From Sulfitobacter sp. JL08 (lineage in GTDB: Bacteria > Pseudomonadota > Alphaproteobacteria > Rhodobacterales > Rhodobacteraceae), in contig NZ_CP025815.1 in assembly GCF_003352045.1 (NCBI RefSeq), positions 3,658,001-3,722,000 of the forward strand: DNA of 64,000 nucleotides, given 5' to 3'. How positions within the stretch are numbered: position 1 is the stretch's first letter; each line of letters opens with the position of its first letter. A model generated the notes under the pieces. The model worked only from the letters and a program-made list of their open reading frames with translations. It ran no database searches and was not told the DNA's origin. The translations under genes and the position numbers were made by a program. Of this stretch, positions 1-8,305 are shown piece after piece.

Positions 1-381
1 GACACCGAGGCCAAGATCGAAAAGTTCGACATCCGGCCTGCCAATTGCTGGCAAGAGGCCAAGAATTTCAGCGGCGGCAACCAGCAGAAAATCGTTGTTG
101 CGCGCGAAATTGAAAGAAACCCCGATCTGTTGCTGATCGGCCAACCGACGCGCGGCGTGGACATCGGCGCCATCGAATTCATTCACCAACAGATCGTGGC
201 CCTGCGGGATCAGGGCAAGGCCATTTTGCTTGTCAGTGTCGAACTGGAAGAAATCCTGTCCCTAAGTGATCGCATCGCAGTGATGTTTGACGGACACATC
301 ATGGGCGAACGCCTGCCAGAGCAGACCGACGAAAAGGAACTGGGTCTTTTGATGGCCGGCATGTCGGGAAAGGCCGCATAG
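1..381 (+). CDS. ABC transporter ATP-binding protein, C-terminal part (nucleoside/simple-sugar type)
   Basis: The reading frame is open from base 1, so the gene begins outside the window; about 126 residues are visible. They include the ABC signature SGGNQQK (visible residues 24-30) and the degenerate Walker [13 protein letters not shown], which is typical of the second ATPase domain of the tandem-domain RbsA/YufO proteins that power uptake of sugars or nucleosides. The stop is directly followed by the ATG of the first permease gene, and a second permease follows, giving the usual YufO-YufP-YufQ order. The lipoprotein substrate-binding gene is expected upstream, outside the window. The family is clear; the substrate (purine nucleosides are most likely from permease type) is inferred. 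Confidence 0.9.
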   Translation, partial: DTEAKIEKFDIRPANCWQEAKNFSGGNQQKIVVAREIERNPDLLLIGQPTRGVDIGAIEFIHQQIVALRDQGKAILLVSVELEEILSLSDRIAVMFDGHIMGERLPEQTDEKELGLLMAGMSGKAA

Positions 382-1476
382 ATGGATGTGATGCCGAAAT
401 GGGCCGAAGTTGTTCTGGTGCCTTTGATTTCATTGTTGCTGGCCGCCATCCTGTCCGCCCTTGTTATTCTGGCCATTGGCGAAGATCCGGTGGCTGCGGT
501 CAAACTGATGATCAATGGCGCTTTGGGGTCTACATACGGGTGGGGCTATACCCTGTATTACGCTACGAACTTCATGTTCACCGGTCTGGCCGTCGCGGTC
601 GCGTTTCACGCACGGCTGTTCAATATCGGCGGCGAAGGTCAGGCGATGCTGGGCGGTCTGGGTGTTGCGCTGGCCTGCCTTTACATTCCGTGGCCGCATT
701 GGTCGCTGGCCCTGTTGGGGGCAACTATCGGTGCGGCGCTGTTTGGGGCCATGTGGGCTGCCATTCCGGCCTATTTGCAGGCCAAACGCGGCAGCCACAT
801 CGTAATTACCACCATCATGTTCAATTTCATCGCCGCGGCGGTGCTGAACTATGTTCTGGTCAACATGCTGCGCCCGAAGGGGTCGATGGATCCGGCGACT
901 GCACGGTTCGGTGAAACCGTCCACCTGCCCACGCTGCATGAAATGCTGGCCCCTTTCGGGATCGAATTCTCCAAATCAGCCCCTGCAAATGTGACCCTTC
1001 TGGTGGCTGTTCTGGCCTGTGTTGCAGTCTGGGTTCTGATCTGGCGCACCCGTCTGGGATACGAAATCCGCGCTTACGGGCATTCTGAATCCGCTGCGAA
1101 ATACGCAGGTATTTCACCGGTCAAGATCACCATGATCGCAATGCTGATATCTGGCGGCTTGGCCGGCATGATGGCGATCAACAATGTCATGGGCGAAGCG
1201 GAACGGCTGGTTCTTAATGCCACGGAAGGTGCGGGGTTTATCGGCATCGCGGTCGCGCTGATGGGGCGCAGCCATCCCGTCGGTGTGTTTCTGGCCGCGA
1301 TACTGTTCGGCTTCCTATATCAGGGCGGCGCCGAACTAGCCCTGTGGACGACGATCCCGCGCGAATTGATTGTCGTCATTCAGGCACTGGTCATCCTTTT
1401 TACCGGCGCGCTGGACAACATGGTTCGGATGCCGCTTGAAAAGCTGTTTCTGGCCCTGCGGCAAAGGAAAAGCTGA
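382..1476 (+). CDS. ABC transporter permease (YufP-like)
   Basis: Integral membrane permease of 364 residues, BPD_transp_2 family, with many hydrophobic segments and the cytoplasmic loop motif FNIGGEGQ that couples permeases of this class to the ATPase. It resembles the YufP subunits of nucleoside ABC importers, which carry an extra N-terminal segment. The ATG immediately follows the stop of the ATPase gene, and the stop TGA shares bases with the ATG of the next permease (TGATG), so translation is probably coupled. An internal start at base 391 is also possible. It should form the membrane channel as a heterodimer with the product of the following gene. Confidence 0.9.
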   Translation: MDVMPKWAEVVLVPLISLLLAAILSALVILAIGEDPVAAVKLMINGALGSTYGWGYTLYYATNFMFTGLAVAVAFHARLFNIGGEGQAMLGGLGVALACLYIPWPHWSLALLGATIGAALFGAMWAAIPAYLQAKRGSHIVITTIMFNFIAAAVLNYVLVNMLRPKGSMDPATARFGETVHLPTLHEMLAPFGIEFSKSAPANVTLLVAVLACVAVWVLIWRTRLGYEIRAYGHSESAAKYAGISPVKITMIAMLISGGLAGMMAINNVMGEAERLVLNATEGAGFIGIAVALMGRSHPVGVFLAAILFGFLYQGGAELALWTTIPRELIVVIQALVILFTGALDNMVRMPLEKLFLALRQRKS

Positions 1477-2441
1477 TGGATTTTGCAACATTGCTTCAGG
1501 TGCTGGACAGCACAGTAAGGCTGGCGACCCCGTTATTGCTGGCCTGTCTGGCCGGGTTGTTTTCCGAACGCGCGGGCATTTTTGATATCGGCCTTGAAGG
1601 CAAGATGCTTGCCGCTGCTTTTTTTTCGGCGGCTGTCGCAGCCCTCACCGGATCTGTCTGGCTAGGCCTGCTGGCCGGAGTTGGTGCGTCCATGGCGCTT
1701 AGTGCGCTGCACGGTCTGGCGTCAATCACATTCCGCGGCAATCAATTGATATCGGGAGTTGCCATCAATTTTCTGGCGGCCGGCCTGACGGTTCTGATCG
1801 CTCAGGACTGGTTTCAACAGGGCGGGCGCACCCCGTCTTTGATAGGGGCAGCCCGGTTTGAACCCATAACGCTGCCTTTCGCGGATGCATTGCGTGACGT
1901 GCCATTGCTGGGACCGGTTTATTACGAACTGATCTCGGGGCATTCCGTTCTGGTCTATCTTGCGTTTGCCAGCGTGCCCCTGACGTGGTGGATCCTGTTC
2001 CGGACCCGTTTTGGTTTGCGCTTGCGCGCGGTCGGGGAAAACCCGGCAGCCGTTGATACGGCGGGTGTGTCTGTTGTGGGCCTGCGATACGCCGCGGTTG
2101 CGATCTGTGGTGTGCTGTGTGGAATTGCCGGGGCTTACCTTGCCACCGCGCTGCAAGCCGGCTTTGTCAAAGACATGACGGCGGGGCGTGGCTTCATCGC
2201 ATTGGCAGCGCTGATCTTTGCAAAATGGCGCCCCTGGTACGCTCTGTCCGCGTGTCTGCTGTTCGGTTTTCTTCAGGCGATTGCACTGCGATATCAGAAT
2301 ATCGATCTGGGGGCGTTTACCGTTCCGGTGCAGTTCATGGATGCCCTGCCCTACATTCTGACAGTCGTCATTCTGGCCGGGTTTGTCGGCAAGGCCATTC
2401 CCCCCCGCGCCGGCGGCGAACCCTACGTGAAAGAACGTTAA
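1476..2441 (+). CDS. ABC transporter permease (YufQ-like)
   Basis: Second permease subunit, 321 residues, BPD_transp_2 family, very hydrophobic, with the coupling motif FDIGLEGK at about residues 34-41 that parallels FNIGGEGQ in the preceding protein. It overlaps the preceding gene by one base (TGATG). With the upstream ATPase it completes a nucleoside-type importer. The next gene starts 100 bases downstream with its own ribosome binding site and is functionally unrelated, so this is probably the last gene of the transporter operon. No hairpin terminator was seen in the gap. The substrate is not visible from sequence. Confidence 0.9.
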   Translation: MDFATLLQVLDSTVRLATPLLLACLAGLFSERAGIFDIGLEGKMLAAAFFSAAVAALTGSVWLGLLAGVGASMALSALHGLASITFRGNQLISGVAINFLAAGLTVLIAQDWFQQGGRTPSLIGAARFEPITLPFADALRDVPLLGPVYYELISGHSVLVYLAFASVPLTWWILFRTRFGLRLRAVGENPAAVDTAGVSVVGLRYAAVAICGVLCGIAGAYLATALQAGFVKDMTAGRGFIALAALIFAKWRPWYALSACLLFGFLQAIALRYQNIDLGAFTVPVQFMDALPYILTVVILAGFVGKAIPPRAGGEPYVKER

Positions 2442-2541
2442 CGCCTGCAATAAGGCCAGTTCCGGAAAATCGCCCGCGCCTTTGGTCACAGGACGGCTTT
2501 GATATATTGCATTTGCGGCGGCGTCCGGTCTAGGAAAGCTA

Positions 2542-3465
2542 ATGCAGATCTACCTTCCCATTGCCGAAGTTTCGGTCAACGCCTTCCTGTTGTTAGGCTT
2601 GGGTGGGCTCGTGGGCATCCTGTCGGGCATGTTCGGTGTGGGCGGCGGATTTTTGATGACACCGCTGTTGTTCTTCATCGGGATTCCTCCGGCGGTCGCG
2701 GTTGCAACAGAAGCAAACCAGATCGTGGCATCTTCGTTTTCCGGTGTGCTTGCGCATTTCAAGCGAAAGACTGTCGATCTTCGAATGGGAACGGTGCTGT
2801 TGATCGGCGGCCTTGTCGGGGCTGCAATCGGTGTATTGGTGTTCAACTACCTCAAACAGTTGGGTCAGGTCGATCTGCTGGTCAAGCTTTGCTATGTCGT
2901 GTTTTTGGGCGTTATCGGCAGCCTGATGTTCGTTGAAAGCCTGAATGCCATTCGCAAAGCCCGCAAAAGTGGCGGTGCGCCCGTTCCCAGACGAAAACAC
3001 CGCGGCTGGATTCACGCGCTGCCGTTCAAGATGCGGTTCCGGACTTCGGGGTTGTATATTTCGGTTATCCCGCCTCTCGTCGTTGGTGTCGCGGTGGGTA
3101 TTCTTGCCGCGATTATGGGCGTTGGCGGTGGATTTATCATGGTTCCGGCGATGATCTATCTTTTGGGCATGCCAACCAAGGTGGTGGTTGGAACGTCCCT
3201 GTTCCAGATCATTTTTGTGACGGCGTTCACAACCCTTCTGCACGCGACAACCAACTTTACCGTTGATATCGTTCTGGCCGTTCTTCTGTTGGTTGGCGGG
3301 GTGGTTGGCGCACAGATCGGCACGCGCATCGGTGTGAAAATGAAAGCCGAGCAGTTGCGTATTCTGTTGGCCATCATGGTGCTGGCGGTCTGCGGCAAAC
3401 TGGCTTTTGATCTTCTTGTCATGCCGGCGGAATTGTATTCCCTTGGCAAACCGGGTGGGCATTAG
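2542..3465 (+). CDS. TauE/SafE-family membrane permease
   Basis: Membrane protein of 307 residues with the internal duplication of the TauE/SafE family: GMFGVGGGFLMTP near residue 30 and its repeat AIMGVGGGFIMVP near residue 193. A basic cytoplasmic loop (RKARKSGGAPVPRRKHR, about 137-153) separates the halves. Members export sulfite, sulfoacetate or similar organosulfur anions, but many are uncharacterised. The ATG is preceded by AGGAAAG. The next gene starts four bases after the stop and encodes a TIGR02186 protein, a recurrent partner of this subfamily, so both probably act together at the inner membrane. Substrate not determinable. Confidence 0.88.
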   Translation: MQIYLPIAEVSVNAFLLLGLGGLVGILSGMFGVGGGFLMTPLLFFIGIPPAVAVATEANQIVASSFSGVLAHFKRKTVDLRMGTVLLIGGLVGAAIGVLVFNYLKQLGQVDLLVKLCYVVFLGVIGSLMFVESLNAIRKARKSGGAPVPRRKHRGWIHALPFKMRFRTSGLYISVIPPLVVGVAVGILAAIMGVGGGFIMVPAMIYLLGMPTKVVVGTSLFQIIFVTAFTTLLHATTNFTVDIVLAVLLLVGGVVGAQIGTRIGVKMKAEQLRILLAIMVLAVCGKLAFDLLVMPAELYSLGKPGGH

Positions 3466-3468
3466 CAA

Positions 3469-4224
3469 ATGGTTCGTGTTCTGATCCTGCTGATGTGTCT
3501 GGCCTGGCCAGCAAGCGCGGAACAGGTGGTTCTGGGCCTCAGCAAAGACAAGGTGGACATCACCACCAGCTTTGACGGTTCGGAAATCCTGATTTTCGGT
3601 GCGGTCAAACGCGAAATGCCGATCCCGCAAGGCGAACCTCTTGAAGTGATCATTACCGTTTCCGGCCCCTCCGTGCCGGTGACCGTCCGGCGCAAGGAGA
3701 AAAGGTTTGGTATCTGGGTCAACACCGATGTTCTTGAAGTGGACAAAGCGCCCAGTTTCTATGCCATCGCGACCAGCGCGCCTTTGTTCAAGGCCCTGAC
3801 AGATACCGAAGACCTGCGCCATCGCGTGTCCATTCCGCGCGCAATCCGGTCAGTCGGCGCCCCGCAAAACATCTCGGACGCGGAAAACTTTACGGACGCG
3901 GTCATTCGCATCCGGACAGAAAACCGGCTGTATCAGCTTTTGCAGGAATATGTGGTTGTCGATGAACAGACATTGTTCCGAACGGCGATAGAAATGCCCG
4001 CCAACCTGACCGAAGGCAACTATGTGATACGCATTTTTCTGACCCGCGGCGGCGAGGTTGTATCAAGCTATGATACCCAGATCGATGTGTACAAGGTCGG
4101 GCTGGAACGGTGGTTGTTTGGCCTGTCGCGGGAACAGCCTTTGATTTACGGCTTGATGTCTCTGGCAATTGCGATTGCCGCCGGATGGGGCGCATCCGCC
4201 ATATTCAAACTGTTCCGCGCCTGA
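3469..4224 (+). CDS. TIGR02186 family membrane-anchored protein
   Basis: Protein of 251 residues with an N-terminal signal peptide (MVRVLILLMCLAWPASA), a beta-rich extracytoplasmic part and a single transmembrane helix near the C-terminus (about 222-246). It matches the TIGR02186 family, found next to TauE/SafE permeases in alphaproteobacteria; no biochemical role is established. It starts 4 bases after the permease stop, so co-translation is likely. The architecture suggests a periplasmic domain tethered beside the permease. That is inference. Confidence 0.82.
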   Translation: MVRVLILLMCLAWPASAEQVVLGLSKDKVDITTSFDGSEILIFGAVKREMPIPQGEPLEVIITVSGPSVPVTVRRKEKRFGIWVNTDVLEVDKAPSFYAIATSAPLFKALTDTEDLRHRVSIPRAIRSVGAPQNISDAENFTDAVIRIRTENRLYQLLQEYVVVDEQTLFRTAIEMPANLTEGNYVIRIFLTRGGEVVSSYDTQIDVYKVGLERWLFGLSREQPLIYGLMSLAIAIAAGWGASAIFKLFRA

Positions 4225-4247
4225 TCTGGCAGGTTTTTGGGCGTGTG

Positions 4248-4982
4248 TCAGCCACGCCCGATATAGGGCATATTCGTTGCCATCACTGTCATGAACTGAA
4301 CATTCGCACCCTCGGGCATGTTTGCCATGTGCAGAACCGAACGCGCGGCATCATCAACCTGCATCATCGGCATCAGCTTTGCATCCGGGTTCGCGGCCAA
4401 GGCGCGGGCGTTCAGATCATCCACCAGTTCGGTCTGGGCATTCCCGATATCGATCTGGCCACACGCGATGTTGAAAGGTCGACCATCCAGAGACAGCGTC
4501 TTGGTCAGACCGGTAATGGCGTGTTTGGTCGTCGTGTAACAAACCGACCCGGGGCGTGGCACATAGGCCGACAACGACCCGTTGTTGATGATCCTGCCCC
4601 CTTGCGGGGATTGCGCACGCATCTGCGCGAAGGCCAGGCGCGCCGTGATGAACATGCCGCGCAAATTGACATTCAGCACGGCCTCCCATGCGTCCAGATC
4701 AATTTCGTCGATGGTTCCGGACGGACCAAATGTTCCGGCATTGTTAAACACCACATCCAGATGGCCCGCCTGCTTTGCAAAACTGTCAAAGACAGCTTGC
4801 ATTGCCGTTGCATCTGTCACATCCGCCGGCAATGCGATCGCGTGTTCATACTGTTCCTGAAGTCCGTTCAAACGGTCGGCCCTGCGTGCCACCAGGCCAA
4901 CACGCCAGCCATTCTCTAGAAATTGAACTGCGGTGTTACGTCCTATGCCAGAACTGGCACCGGTGATCAAAACGGATTTCAT
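4248..4982 (-). CDS. SDR-family NAD(P)-dependent oxidoreductase
   Basis: Classical short-chain dehydrogenase of 244 residues: cofactor motif TGASSGIG (7-14), NNAG (80-83), catalytic Ser136, Tyr149 and Lys153 with the normal spacing. The substrate is unknown. Its ATG overlaps the stop of the upstream helicase gene as ATGA, so the two are co-transcribed despite unrelated functions. It converges with the TIGR02186 gene. A 7-bp inverted repeat over its stop codon lacks a T-tract on the correct side, so I do not call it a terminator. Confidence 0.9.
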   Translation of the reverse strand: MKSVLITGASSGIGRNTAVQFLENGWRVGLVARRADRLNGLQEQYEHAIALPADVTDATAMQAVFDSFAKQAGHLDVVFNNAGTFGPSGTIDEIDLDAWEAVLNVNLRGMFITARLAFAQMRAQSPQGGRIINNGSLSAYVPRPGSVCYTTTKHAITGLTKTLSLDGRPFNIACGQIDIGNAQTELVDDLNARALAANPDAKLMPMMQVDDAARSVLHMANMPEGANVQFMTVMATNMPYIGRG

Positions 4983-6502
4983 GTCGGCTCCTCAAGGCTC
5001 AGCGGGGCTGGAACTGCGGCCAGGTCATCTATACGCAAGGCATCTGTCGGCTTTGACAACCTGTTACGCACGACCCAGATCAGTCGGTTTTGTGCACGGG
5101 TGATTGCCACATAGGCCAGACGTTTCCACAAGGGTTGCCCCGCTTCGATCCGCCCCATACGCGCGGCCACGAAAAGGTCAGGGGCAAATACCTGTACGGT
5201 GTCCCATTGGCTGCCCTGTGCCTTGTGGATTGTCACCGCGGCCCCATGCAAAAACGTAGCCCCCATCTTGGCGGCGAACGGGATAAACGGTTCTTCCTCG
5301 TCCGGCTTTTCGATCTTGACGATGGATGCAGCACTGACTTGCGGGTCTTCCGCACCGACGACGTGCAACCTTGAAAAACCGGGCTTGCGCCCCGGCCCCA
5401 GATAAACCACCTGAGCCCCCTTGATCAGGCCGCGCGCCTCAAGGTCGAGCCGTTTCTTGCGGTGCTTCAGGGGCAGTTCGATACCGTCACAGATCAGCGG
5501 CTCACCGGGCAGCAATTCATCATCCGGGGCGCCATAAACGCTGCGAAATGCGGTAATCAGCCGAACACGGGTTGCATTGCGCCAGACCAGAACCGGACTG
5601 CGCGCCATCAGGTCAACTTCCACCCGTTCGCCCCAGACAACACGATCATCCGTCCGCGCTATATCCTGAACCATGCCTTCGAAATCGGAAAATTCCAGCT
5701 TCGGGTCGGCCAGCGCATGTGCAAGATCAAGGATCGGGTTGTCGGCATCCTGACGGTACACCCGGTCCAGATTGAATTTCCGTGTTTCGGGCAAGCGATC
5801 GAATATCATCGTGCCTGACTGGTTCACCGGCGCCAGCTGTGCCGGATCACCGAACAGCAGCAGGGTCGGAAAAATGTCTTTCAGATCTTCAAACTGCCGG
5901 TCATCCAGCATCGAACTTTCATCGATAAATCCGACGTCCAACGGCTCTTCGCGGCGCTTCCAGCCTGTGATGAAATCCGAGCCCCGCAATCCGGCTGCGG
6001 CCAGCGCGCCGGGAATGGATGCGTTCGCCTTGTAAAACAGCGCCGCGCGATCCAGTGCCTGATCGGTCAATCCTTCGACATCCGGCCGCTCACCATTGCC
6101 CGTCAGCCATTCGGCGATTTTTTCGTAATCGGGATCATAGACCGGCGTGTACAATATGCGGTGGATCGTCGTCGCGGGAACACCTTGCAGCCGCAAAACC
6201 GATGCTGCCTTGTTGGTTGGCGCGAGGATGGCCAATGTGCGTTTTCCCGCCCTTTTGCGGCTTTCATAATCGCCCGATACAATTTCCACGCCTGCGGTTT
6301 TCATTGCGCGATAAAGCTCTGCCAGCAGCAATGTCTTTCCCGATCCGGCCTTGCCCGTGATCGCGACGACGCTGGATTGACCTTCACGGGGGGGCGTCAG
6401 TGCACCATCAAGCAAATCTATCCCGGCGATACGCAACGCATCGGCCACCGCATCGTAAGCGGTGGCCTGATCCTGCGAAAATGTAACTGGCGCAACGGTC
6501 AT
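4979..6502 (-). CDS. SF1B (RecD/Dda-like) ATP-dependent DNA helicase
   Basis: Protein of 507 residues with Walker A GKAGSGKT (50-57), motif II FIDESSML, motif III GDPAQLAPV, and the C-terminal UvrD_C_2 segments TIHKAQGSQWDTV and YVAITRAQNRLIWV. This is the layout of a stand-alone RecD-like/Dda-like superfamily 1B helicase, expected to translocate 5' to 3' on single-stranded DNA. Its cellular task in rhodobacteria is not established. It lies 61 bases downstream of luxI on the same strand, and its stop overlaps the SDR start (ATGA). Confidence 0.88.
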   Translation of the reverse strand: MTVAPVTFSQDQATAYDAVADALRIAGIDLLDGALTPPREGQSSVVAITGKAGSGKTLLLAELYRAMKTAGVEIVSGDYESRKRAGKRTLAILAPTNKAASVLRLQGVPATTIHRILYTPVYDPDYEKIAEWLTGNGERPDVEGLTDQALDRAALFYKANASIPGALAAAGLRGSDFITGWKRREEPLDVGFIDESSMLDDRQFEDLKDIFPTLLLFGDPAQLAPVNQSGTMIFDRLPETRKFNLDRVYRQDADNPILDLAHALADPKLEFSDFEGMVQDIARTDDRVVWGERVEVDLMARSPVLVWRNATRVRLITAFRSVYGAPDDELLPGEPLICDGIELPLKHRKKRLDLEARGLIKGAQVVYLGPGRKPGFSRLHVVGAEDPQVSAASIVKIEKPDEEEPFIPFAAKMGATFLHGAAVTIHKAQGSQWDTVQVFAPDLFVAARMGRIEAGQPLWKRLAYVAITRAQNRLIWVVRNRLSKPTDALRIDDLAAVPAPLSLEEPT

Positions 6503-6563
6503 ATCGGGACACTATAGGCGCTGTCAGGCAGGCGCCAGACAGCTGGATCGATTTGCGGGAAAG

Positions 6564-7202
6564 TTACGCAGAAAGTGCAAGCTTGCCCCGTTCGCGACGG
6601 CCGAATGCGCGATCGAACCAAAGCCGGGAAACGTCTTCGGACAGCCCTGTCCGCGCTGCAATCCGGGCTTTGGCATCTGGCGCAAACTCCCAAAGGCCAA
6701 CACTGATCTTGCTGCGCCCTTCCCCGTCAGTGCCCAGGATTTCGGGCGATGACCCGATCATGCGATAGATGCGGACCATGCGCGCATCAAAGACACCAAC
6801 AAAATGGCGGACGCCAAAACCCGCCATGATCTCGCCCCCGCCCAGCATAAGGGCAGCAGCTACACGCGGCGCTGCACCCTGTGCCAGACAAAACCGGGTA
6901 CATTCCCAGATCAGGGGACTGACCAGTGTGCCGCCTCCCAGAAGGTGGGAAAAATGATCGTTCACCATGACAGGACCAGTTGTCGGCAGGAACCGCATGG
7001 ATCCGCCATGGCGTCCGCTGCTTTCTTCCCAGATCACATAAAGCGGATTGAGGTCGTCATAGTCATCCCGCTCGTGCCCTTGCGCGTTGACCGACACGTC
7101 CCAGCCCAGACGGGTTTTGAACTGGTCCGCCCGATCCTGAAACATGCTCTGTGCAAGTTTCGGATAGTCGTGCAAGTCATTTCCGTAAATGTATCTTAGC
7201 AT
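6564..7202 (-). CDS. luxI: acyl-homoserine-lactone synthase (LuxI family)
   Basis: LuxI-type autoinducer synthase of 212 residues that joins an acyl chain to S-adenosylmethionine to make an acyl-homoserine lactone. The invariant family residues are at their canonical positions: Arg24, Phe28, Trp34, Asp47/Asp49, Arg70, Glu100 and Arg103. The start is fixed by a strong GTAGGAGGGG sequence a few bases upstream. It follows luxR on the same strand after a 94-base gap that holds a short dyad (7235-7248) placed where a LuxR-binding site could act. The acyl chain length cannot be read from sequence. Confidence 0.93.
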   Translation of the reverse strand: MLRYIYGNDLHDYPKLAQSMFQDRADQFKTRLGWDVSVNAQGHERDDYDDLNPLYVIWEESSGRHGGSMRFLPTTGPVMVNDHFSHLLGGGTLVSPLIWECTRFCLAQGAAPRVAAALMLGGGEIMAGFGVRHFVGVFDARMVRIYRMIGSSPEILGTDGEGRSKISVGLWEFAPDAKARIAARTGLSEDVSRLWFDRAFGRRERGKLALSA

Positions 7203-7234
7203 CTTTAACCCCTCCTACAGGATGGCAAAGAGCT

Positions 7235-7248
7235 ACATTTGCGCATGT
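7235..7248 (-). promoter_or_regulatory. candidate lux box upstream of luxI
   Basis: Imperfect dyad ACATTTGCGCATGT in the luxR-luxI gap, ending 33 bases before the luxI ATG; ACAT/ATGT arms and a central GC step are symmetric. LuxR-type regulators commonly bind 18-20 bp dyads in this position. Binding by the neighbouring LuxR protein is inference. Confidence 0.35.
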
Positions 7249-7296
7249 TAGTTTTGTATTTCAGGGCCGCGCGGTCTGCTCTGATTGACGCAACAG

Positions 7297-8013
7297 CTAA
7301 ACGACGATCAATCCGCGGCTAAGGGCGCGTGCAACAGCATGGGTGGTGTTCATCGCGCCCAGTTTGAAACGGGCGCTTTCGATGTAAACACGCAGGGTAT
7401 GTTCGGAAATGGAAAGCGTTTCGGCAACTTGCGCCCGATTATACCCGATCGCCAGTAAGGTCATTGCATCCACCTCGCGCGGGGACAGCGTTTGTGACGG
7501 TTCCGGGGCGCGATCCGGTTCGAAATCAAGCGCCTTCTGATTAAAGTAATGCGCAATCAGGATCAGGTCGCGGCGATGTTTTTCTGTGAACCTGTCCCAT
7601 TCGTCATCGCAGCAGGAATGAGAAACCGTGAACAAGGCAAATTGACCGTTCGGACCGCGAATTGGAACTGAAAAACCCTGATTGCCAACCCCAAACGACA
7701 TTGCGTCCGCTTTGAAGGCGCGCGCGGCCTTGCTCGACCAGTCCAGCCTTTTCCAGTCGACAGGGTGGAACCGTTGGTAACACCCTATAATCACGGGATC
7801 TATCCGCAGATAATTCCGTTCGATATAGTGCTGCGCCCAAGCCCGGTCGTAAGTTCCGCAGCCGTATTGGTCACCCGCTGAATCCACCCAATGATAAACA
7901 ATATGGTCAATGGCAAAGTAATCCCGCAATGCAATTGATGCAGATTGAAGGCTGTCAAGCGCGTCGGCTTGCTCCAGTGTTACCAGTATCTGCTCCAGAC
8001 GAGTTTTGTTCAT
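7297..8013 (-). CDS. luxR: LuxR-family autoinducer-binding transcriptional regulator
   Basis: Quorum-sensing regulator of 238 residues. The N-terminal autoinducer domain keeps Trp59, Tyr63, Asp72 and Pro73, equivalents of the ligand-contacting residues of TraR/LuxR. The C-terminal GerE helix-turn-helix runs from LSPREVDAMTLLAIG to the end. The chosen start (MNKTRLEQ) lies inside the preceding 70-codon gene, overlapping it by 59 bases in another frame; the frame is also open further upstream but there it only retranslates the small gene. luxI follows directly. The pair should form an autoinduction circuit. Confidence 0.9.
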   Translation of the reverse strand: MNKTRLEQILVTLEQADALDSLQSASIALRDYFAIDHIVYHWVDSAGDQYGCGTYDRAWAQHYIERNYLRIDPVIIGCYQRFHPVDWKRLDWSSKAARAFKADAMSFGVGNQGFSVPIRGPNGQFALFTVSHSCCDDEWDRFTEKHRRDLILIAHYFNQKALDFEPDRAPEPSQTLSPREVDAMTLLAIGYNRAQVAETLSISEHTLRVYIESARFKLGAMNTTHAVARALSRGLIVV

Positions 8014-8167
8014 TGCAGCGCGCGTAAGCCTTTTCATCCAAAGACATGACTTCGGCGGCGGCAATGATCTTGGTATCACCCAACTGTTCCGCCAGCGCAT
8101 CCATCCCGTTTTTGCGCGCAAAGCTTTGCAGGTCCGCCAGAACGTCTAAAATCCAATCATTTCTCAT
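7955..8167 (-). CDS. small conserved protein overlapping luxR
   Basis: A 70-residue ORF beginning MRNDWILDVLADLQSFARKN, with a LAEQLGDTKIIAAAEV segment that looks like a compact two-helix protein. Small proteins with this look are, from memory, found immediately upstream of luxR in other roseobacters, which supports it being a real gene. It starts the quorum-sensing operon and overlaps luxR by 59 bases in a different frame, so its translation probably affects luxR initiation. No function is known to me. Confidence 0.65.
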   Translation of the reverse strand: MRNDWILDVLADLQSFARKNGMDALAEQLGDTKIIAAAEVMSLDEKAYARCNEQNSSGADTGNTGASRRA

Positions 8168-8252
8168 AATAATATCGCTCTTTGGTAGTTAATAAGTCGT
8201 TAACACAACCTTAACATGTTTTCACTTCTCTTGGAATTCGCGTTTTTCAACT

Positions 8253-8269
8253 CCCCAATAATAGTGGGG
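8253..8269 (-). promoter_or_regulatory. CCCCA-N7-TGGGG palindrome upstream of the quorum-sensing operon
   Basis: Perfect 5-bp arms CCCCA and TGGGG separated by ATAATAG, 86-102 bases before the start of the small gene that leads the luxR operon, in an otherwise AT-rich leader (8168-8305). Its size fits a regulator dimer site, possibly a lux box. The left boundary of IS copy 1 lies 36 bases further upstream of the operon. Confidence 0.4.
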
Positions 8270-8305
8270 GCATATATTTTAACCTTCTGAATTCACATGA
8301 TTAAT

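Noticed and set aside
4239-4259. GGGCGTG/CACGCCC hairpin as terminator of the SDR gene
   Set aside because: It overlaps the stop codon and the T-run lies on the wrong side for either strand.
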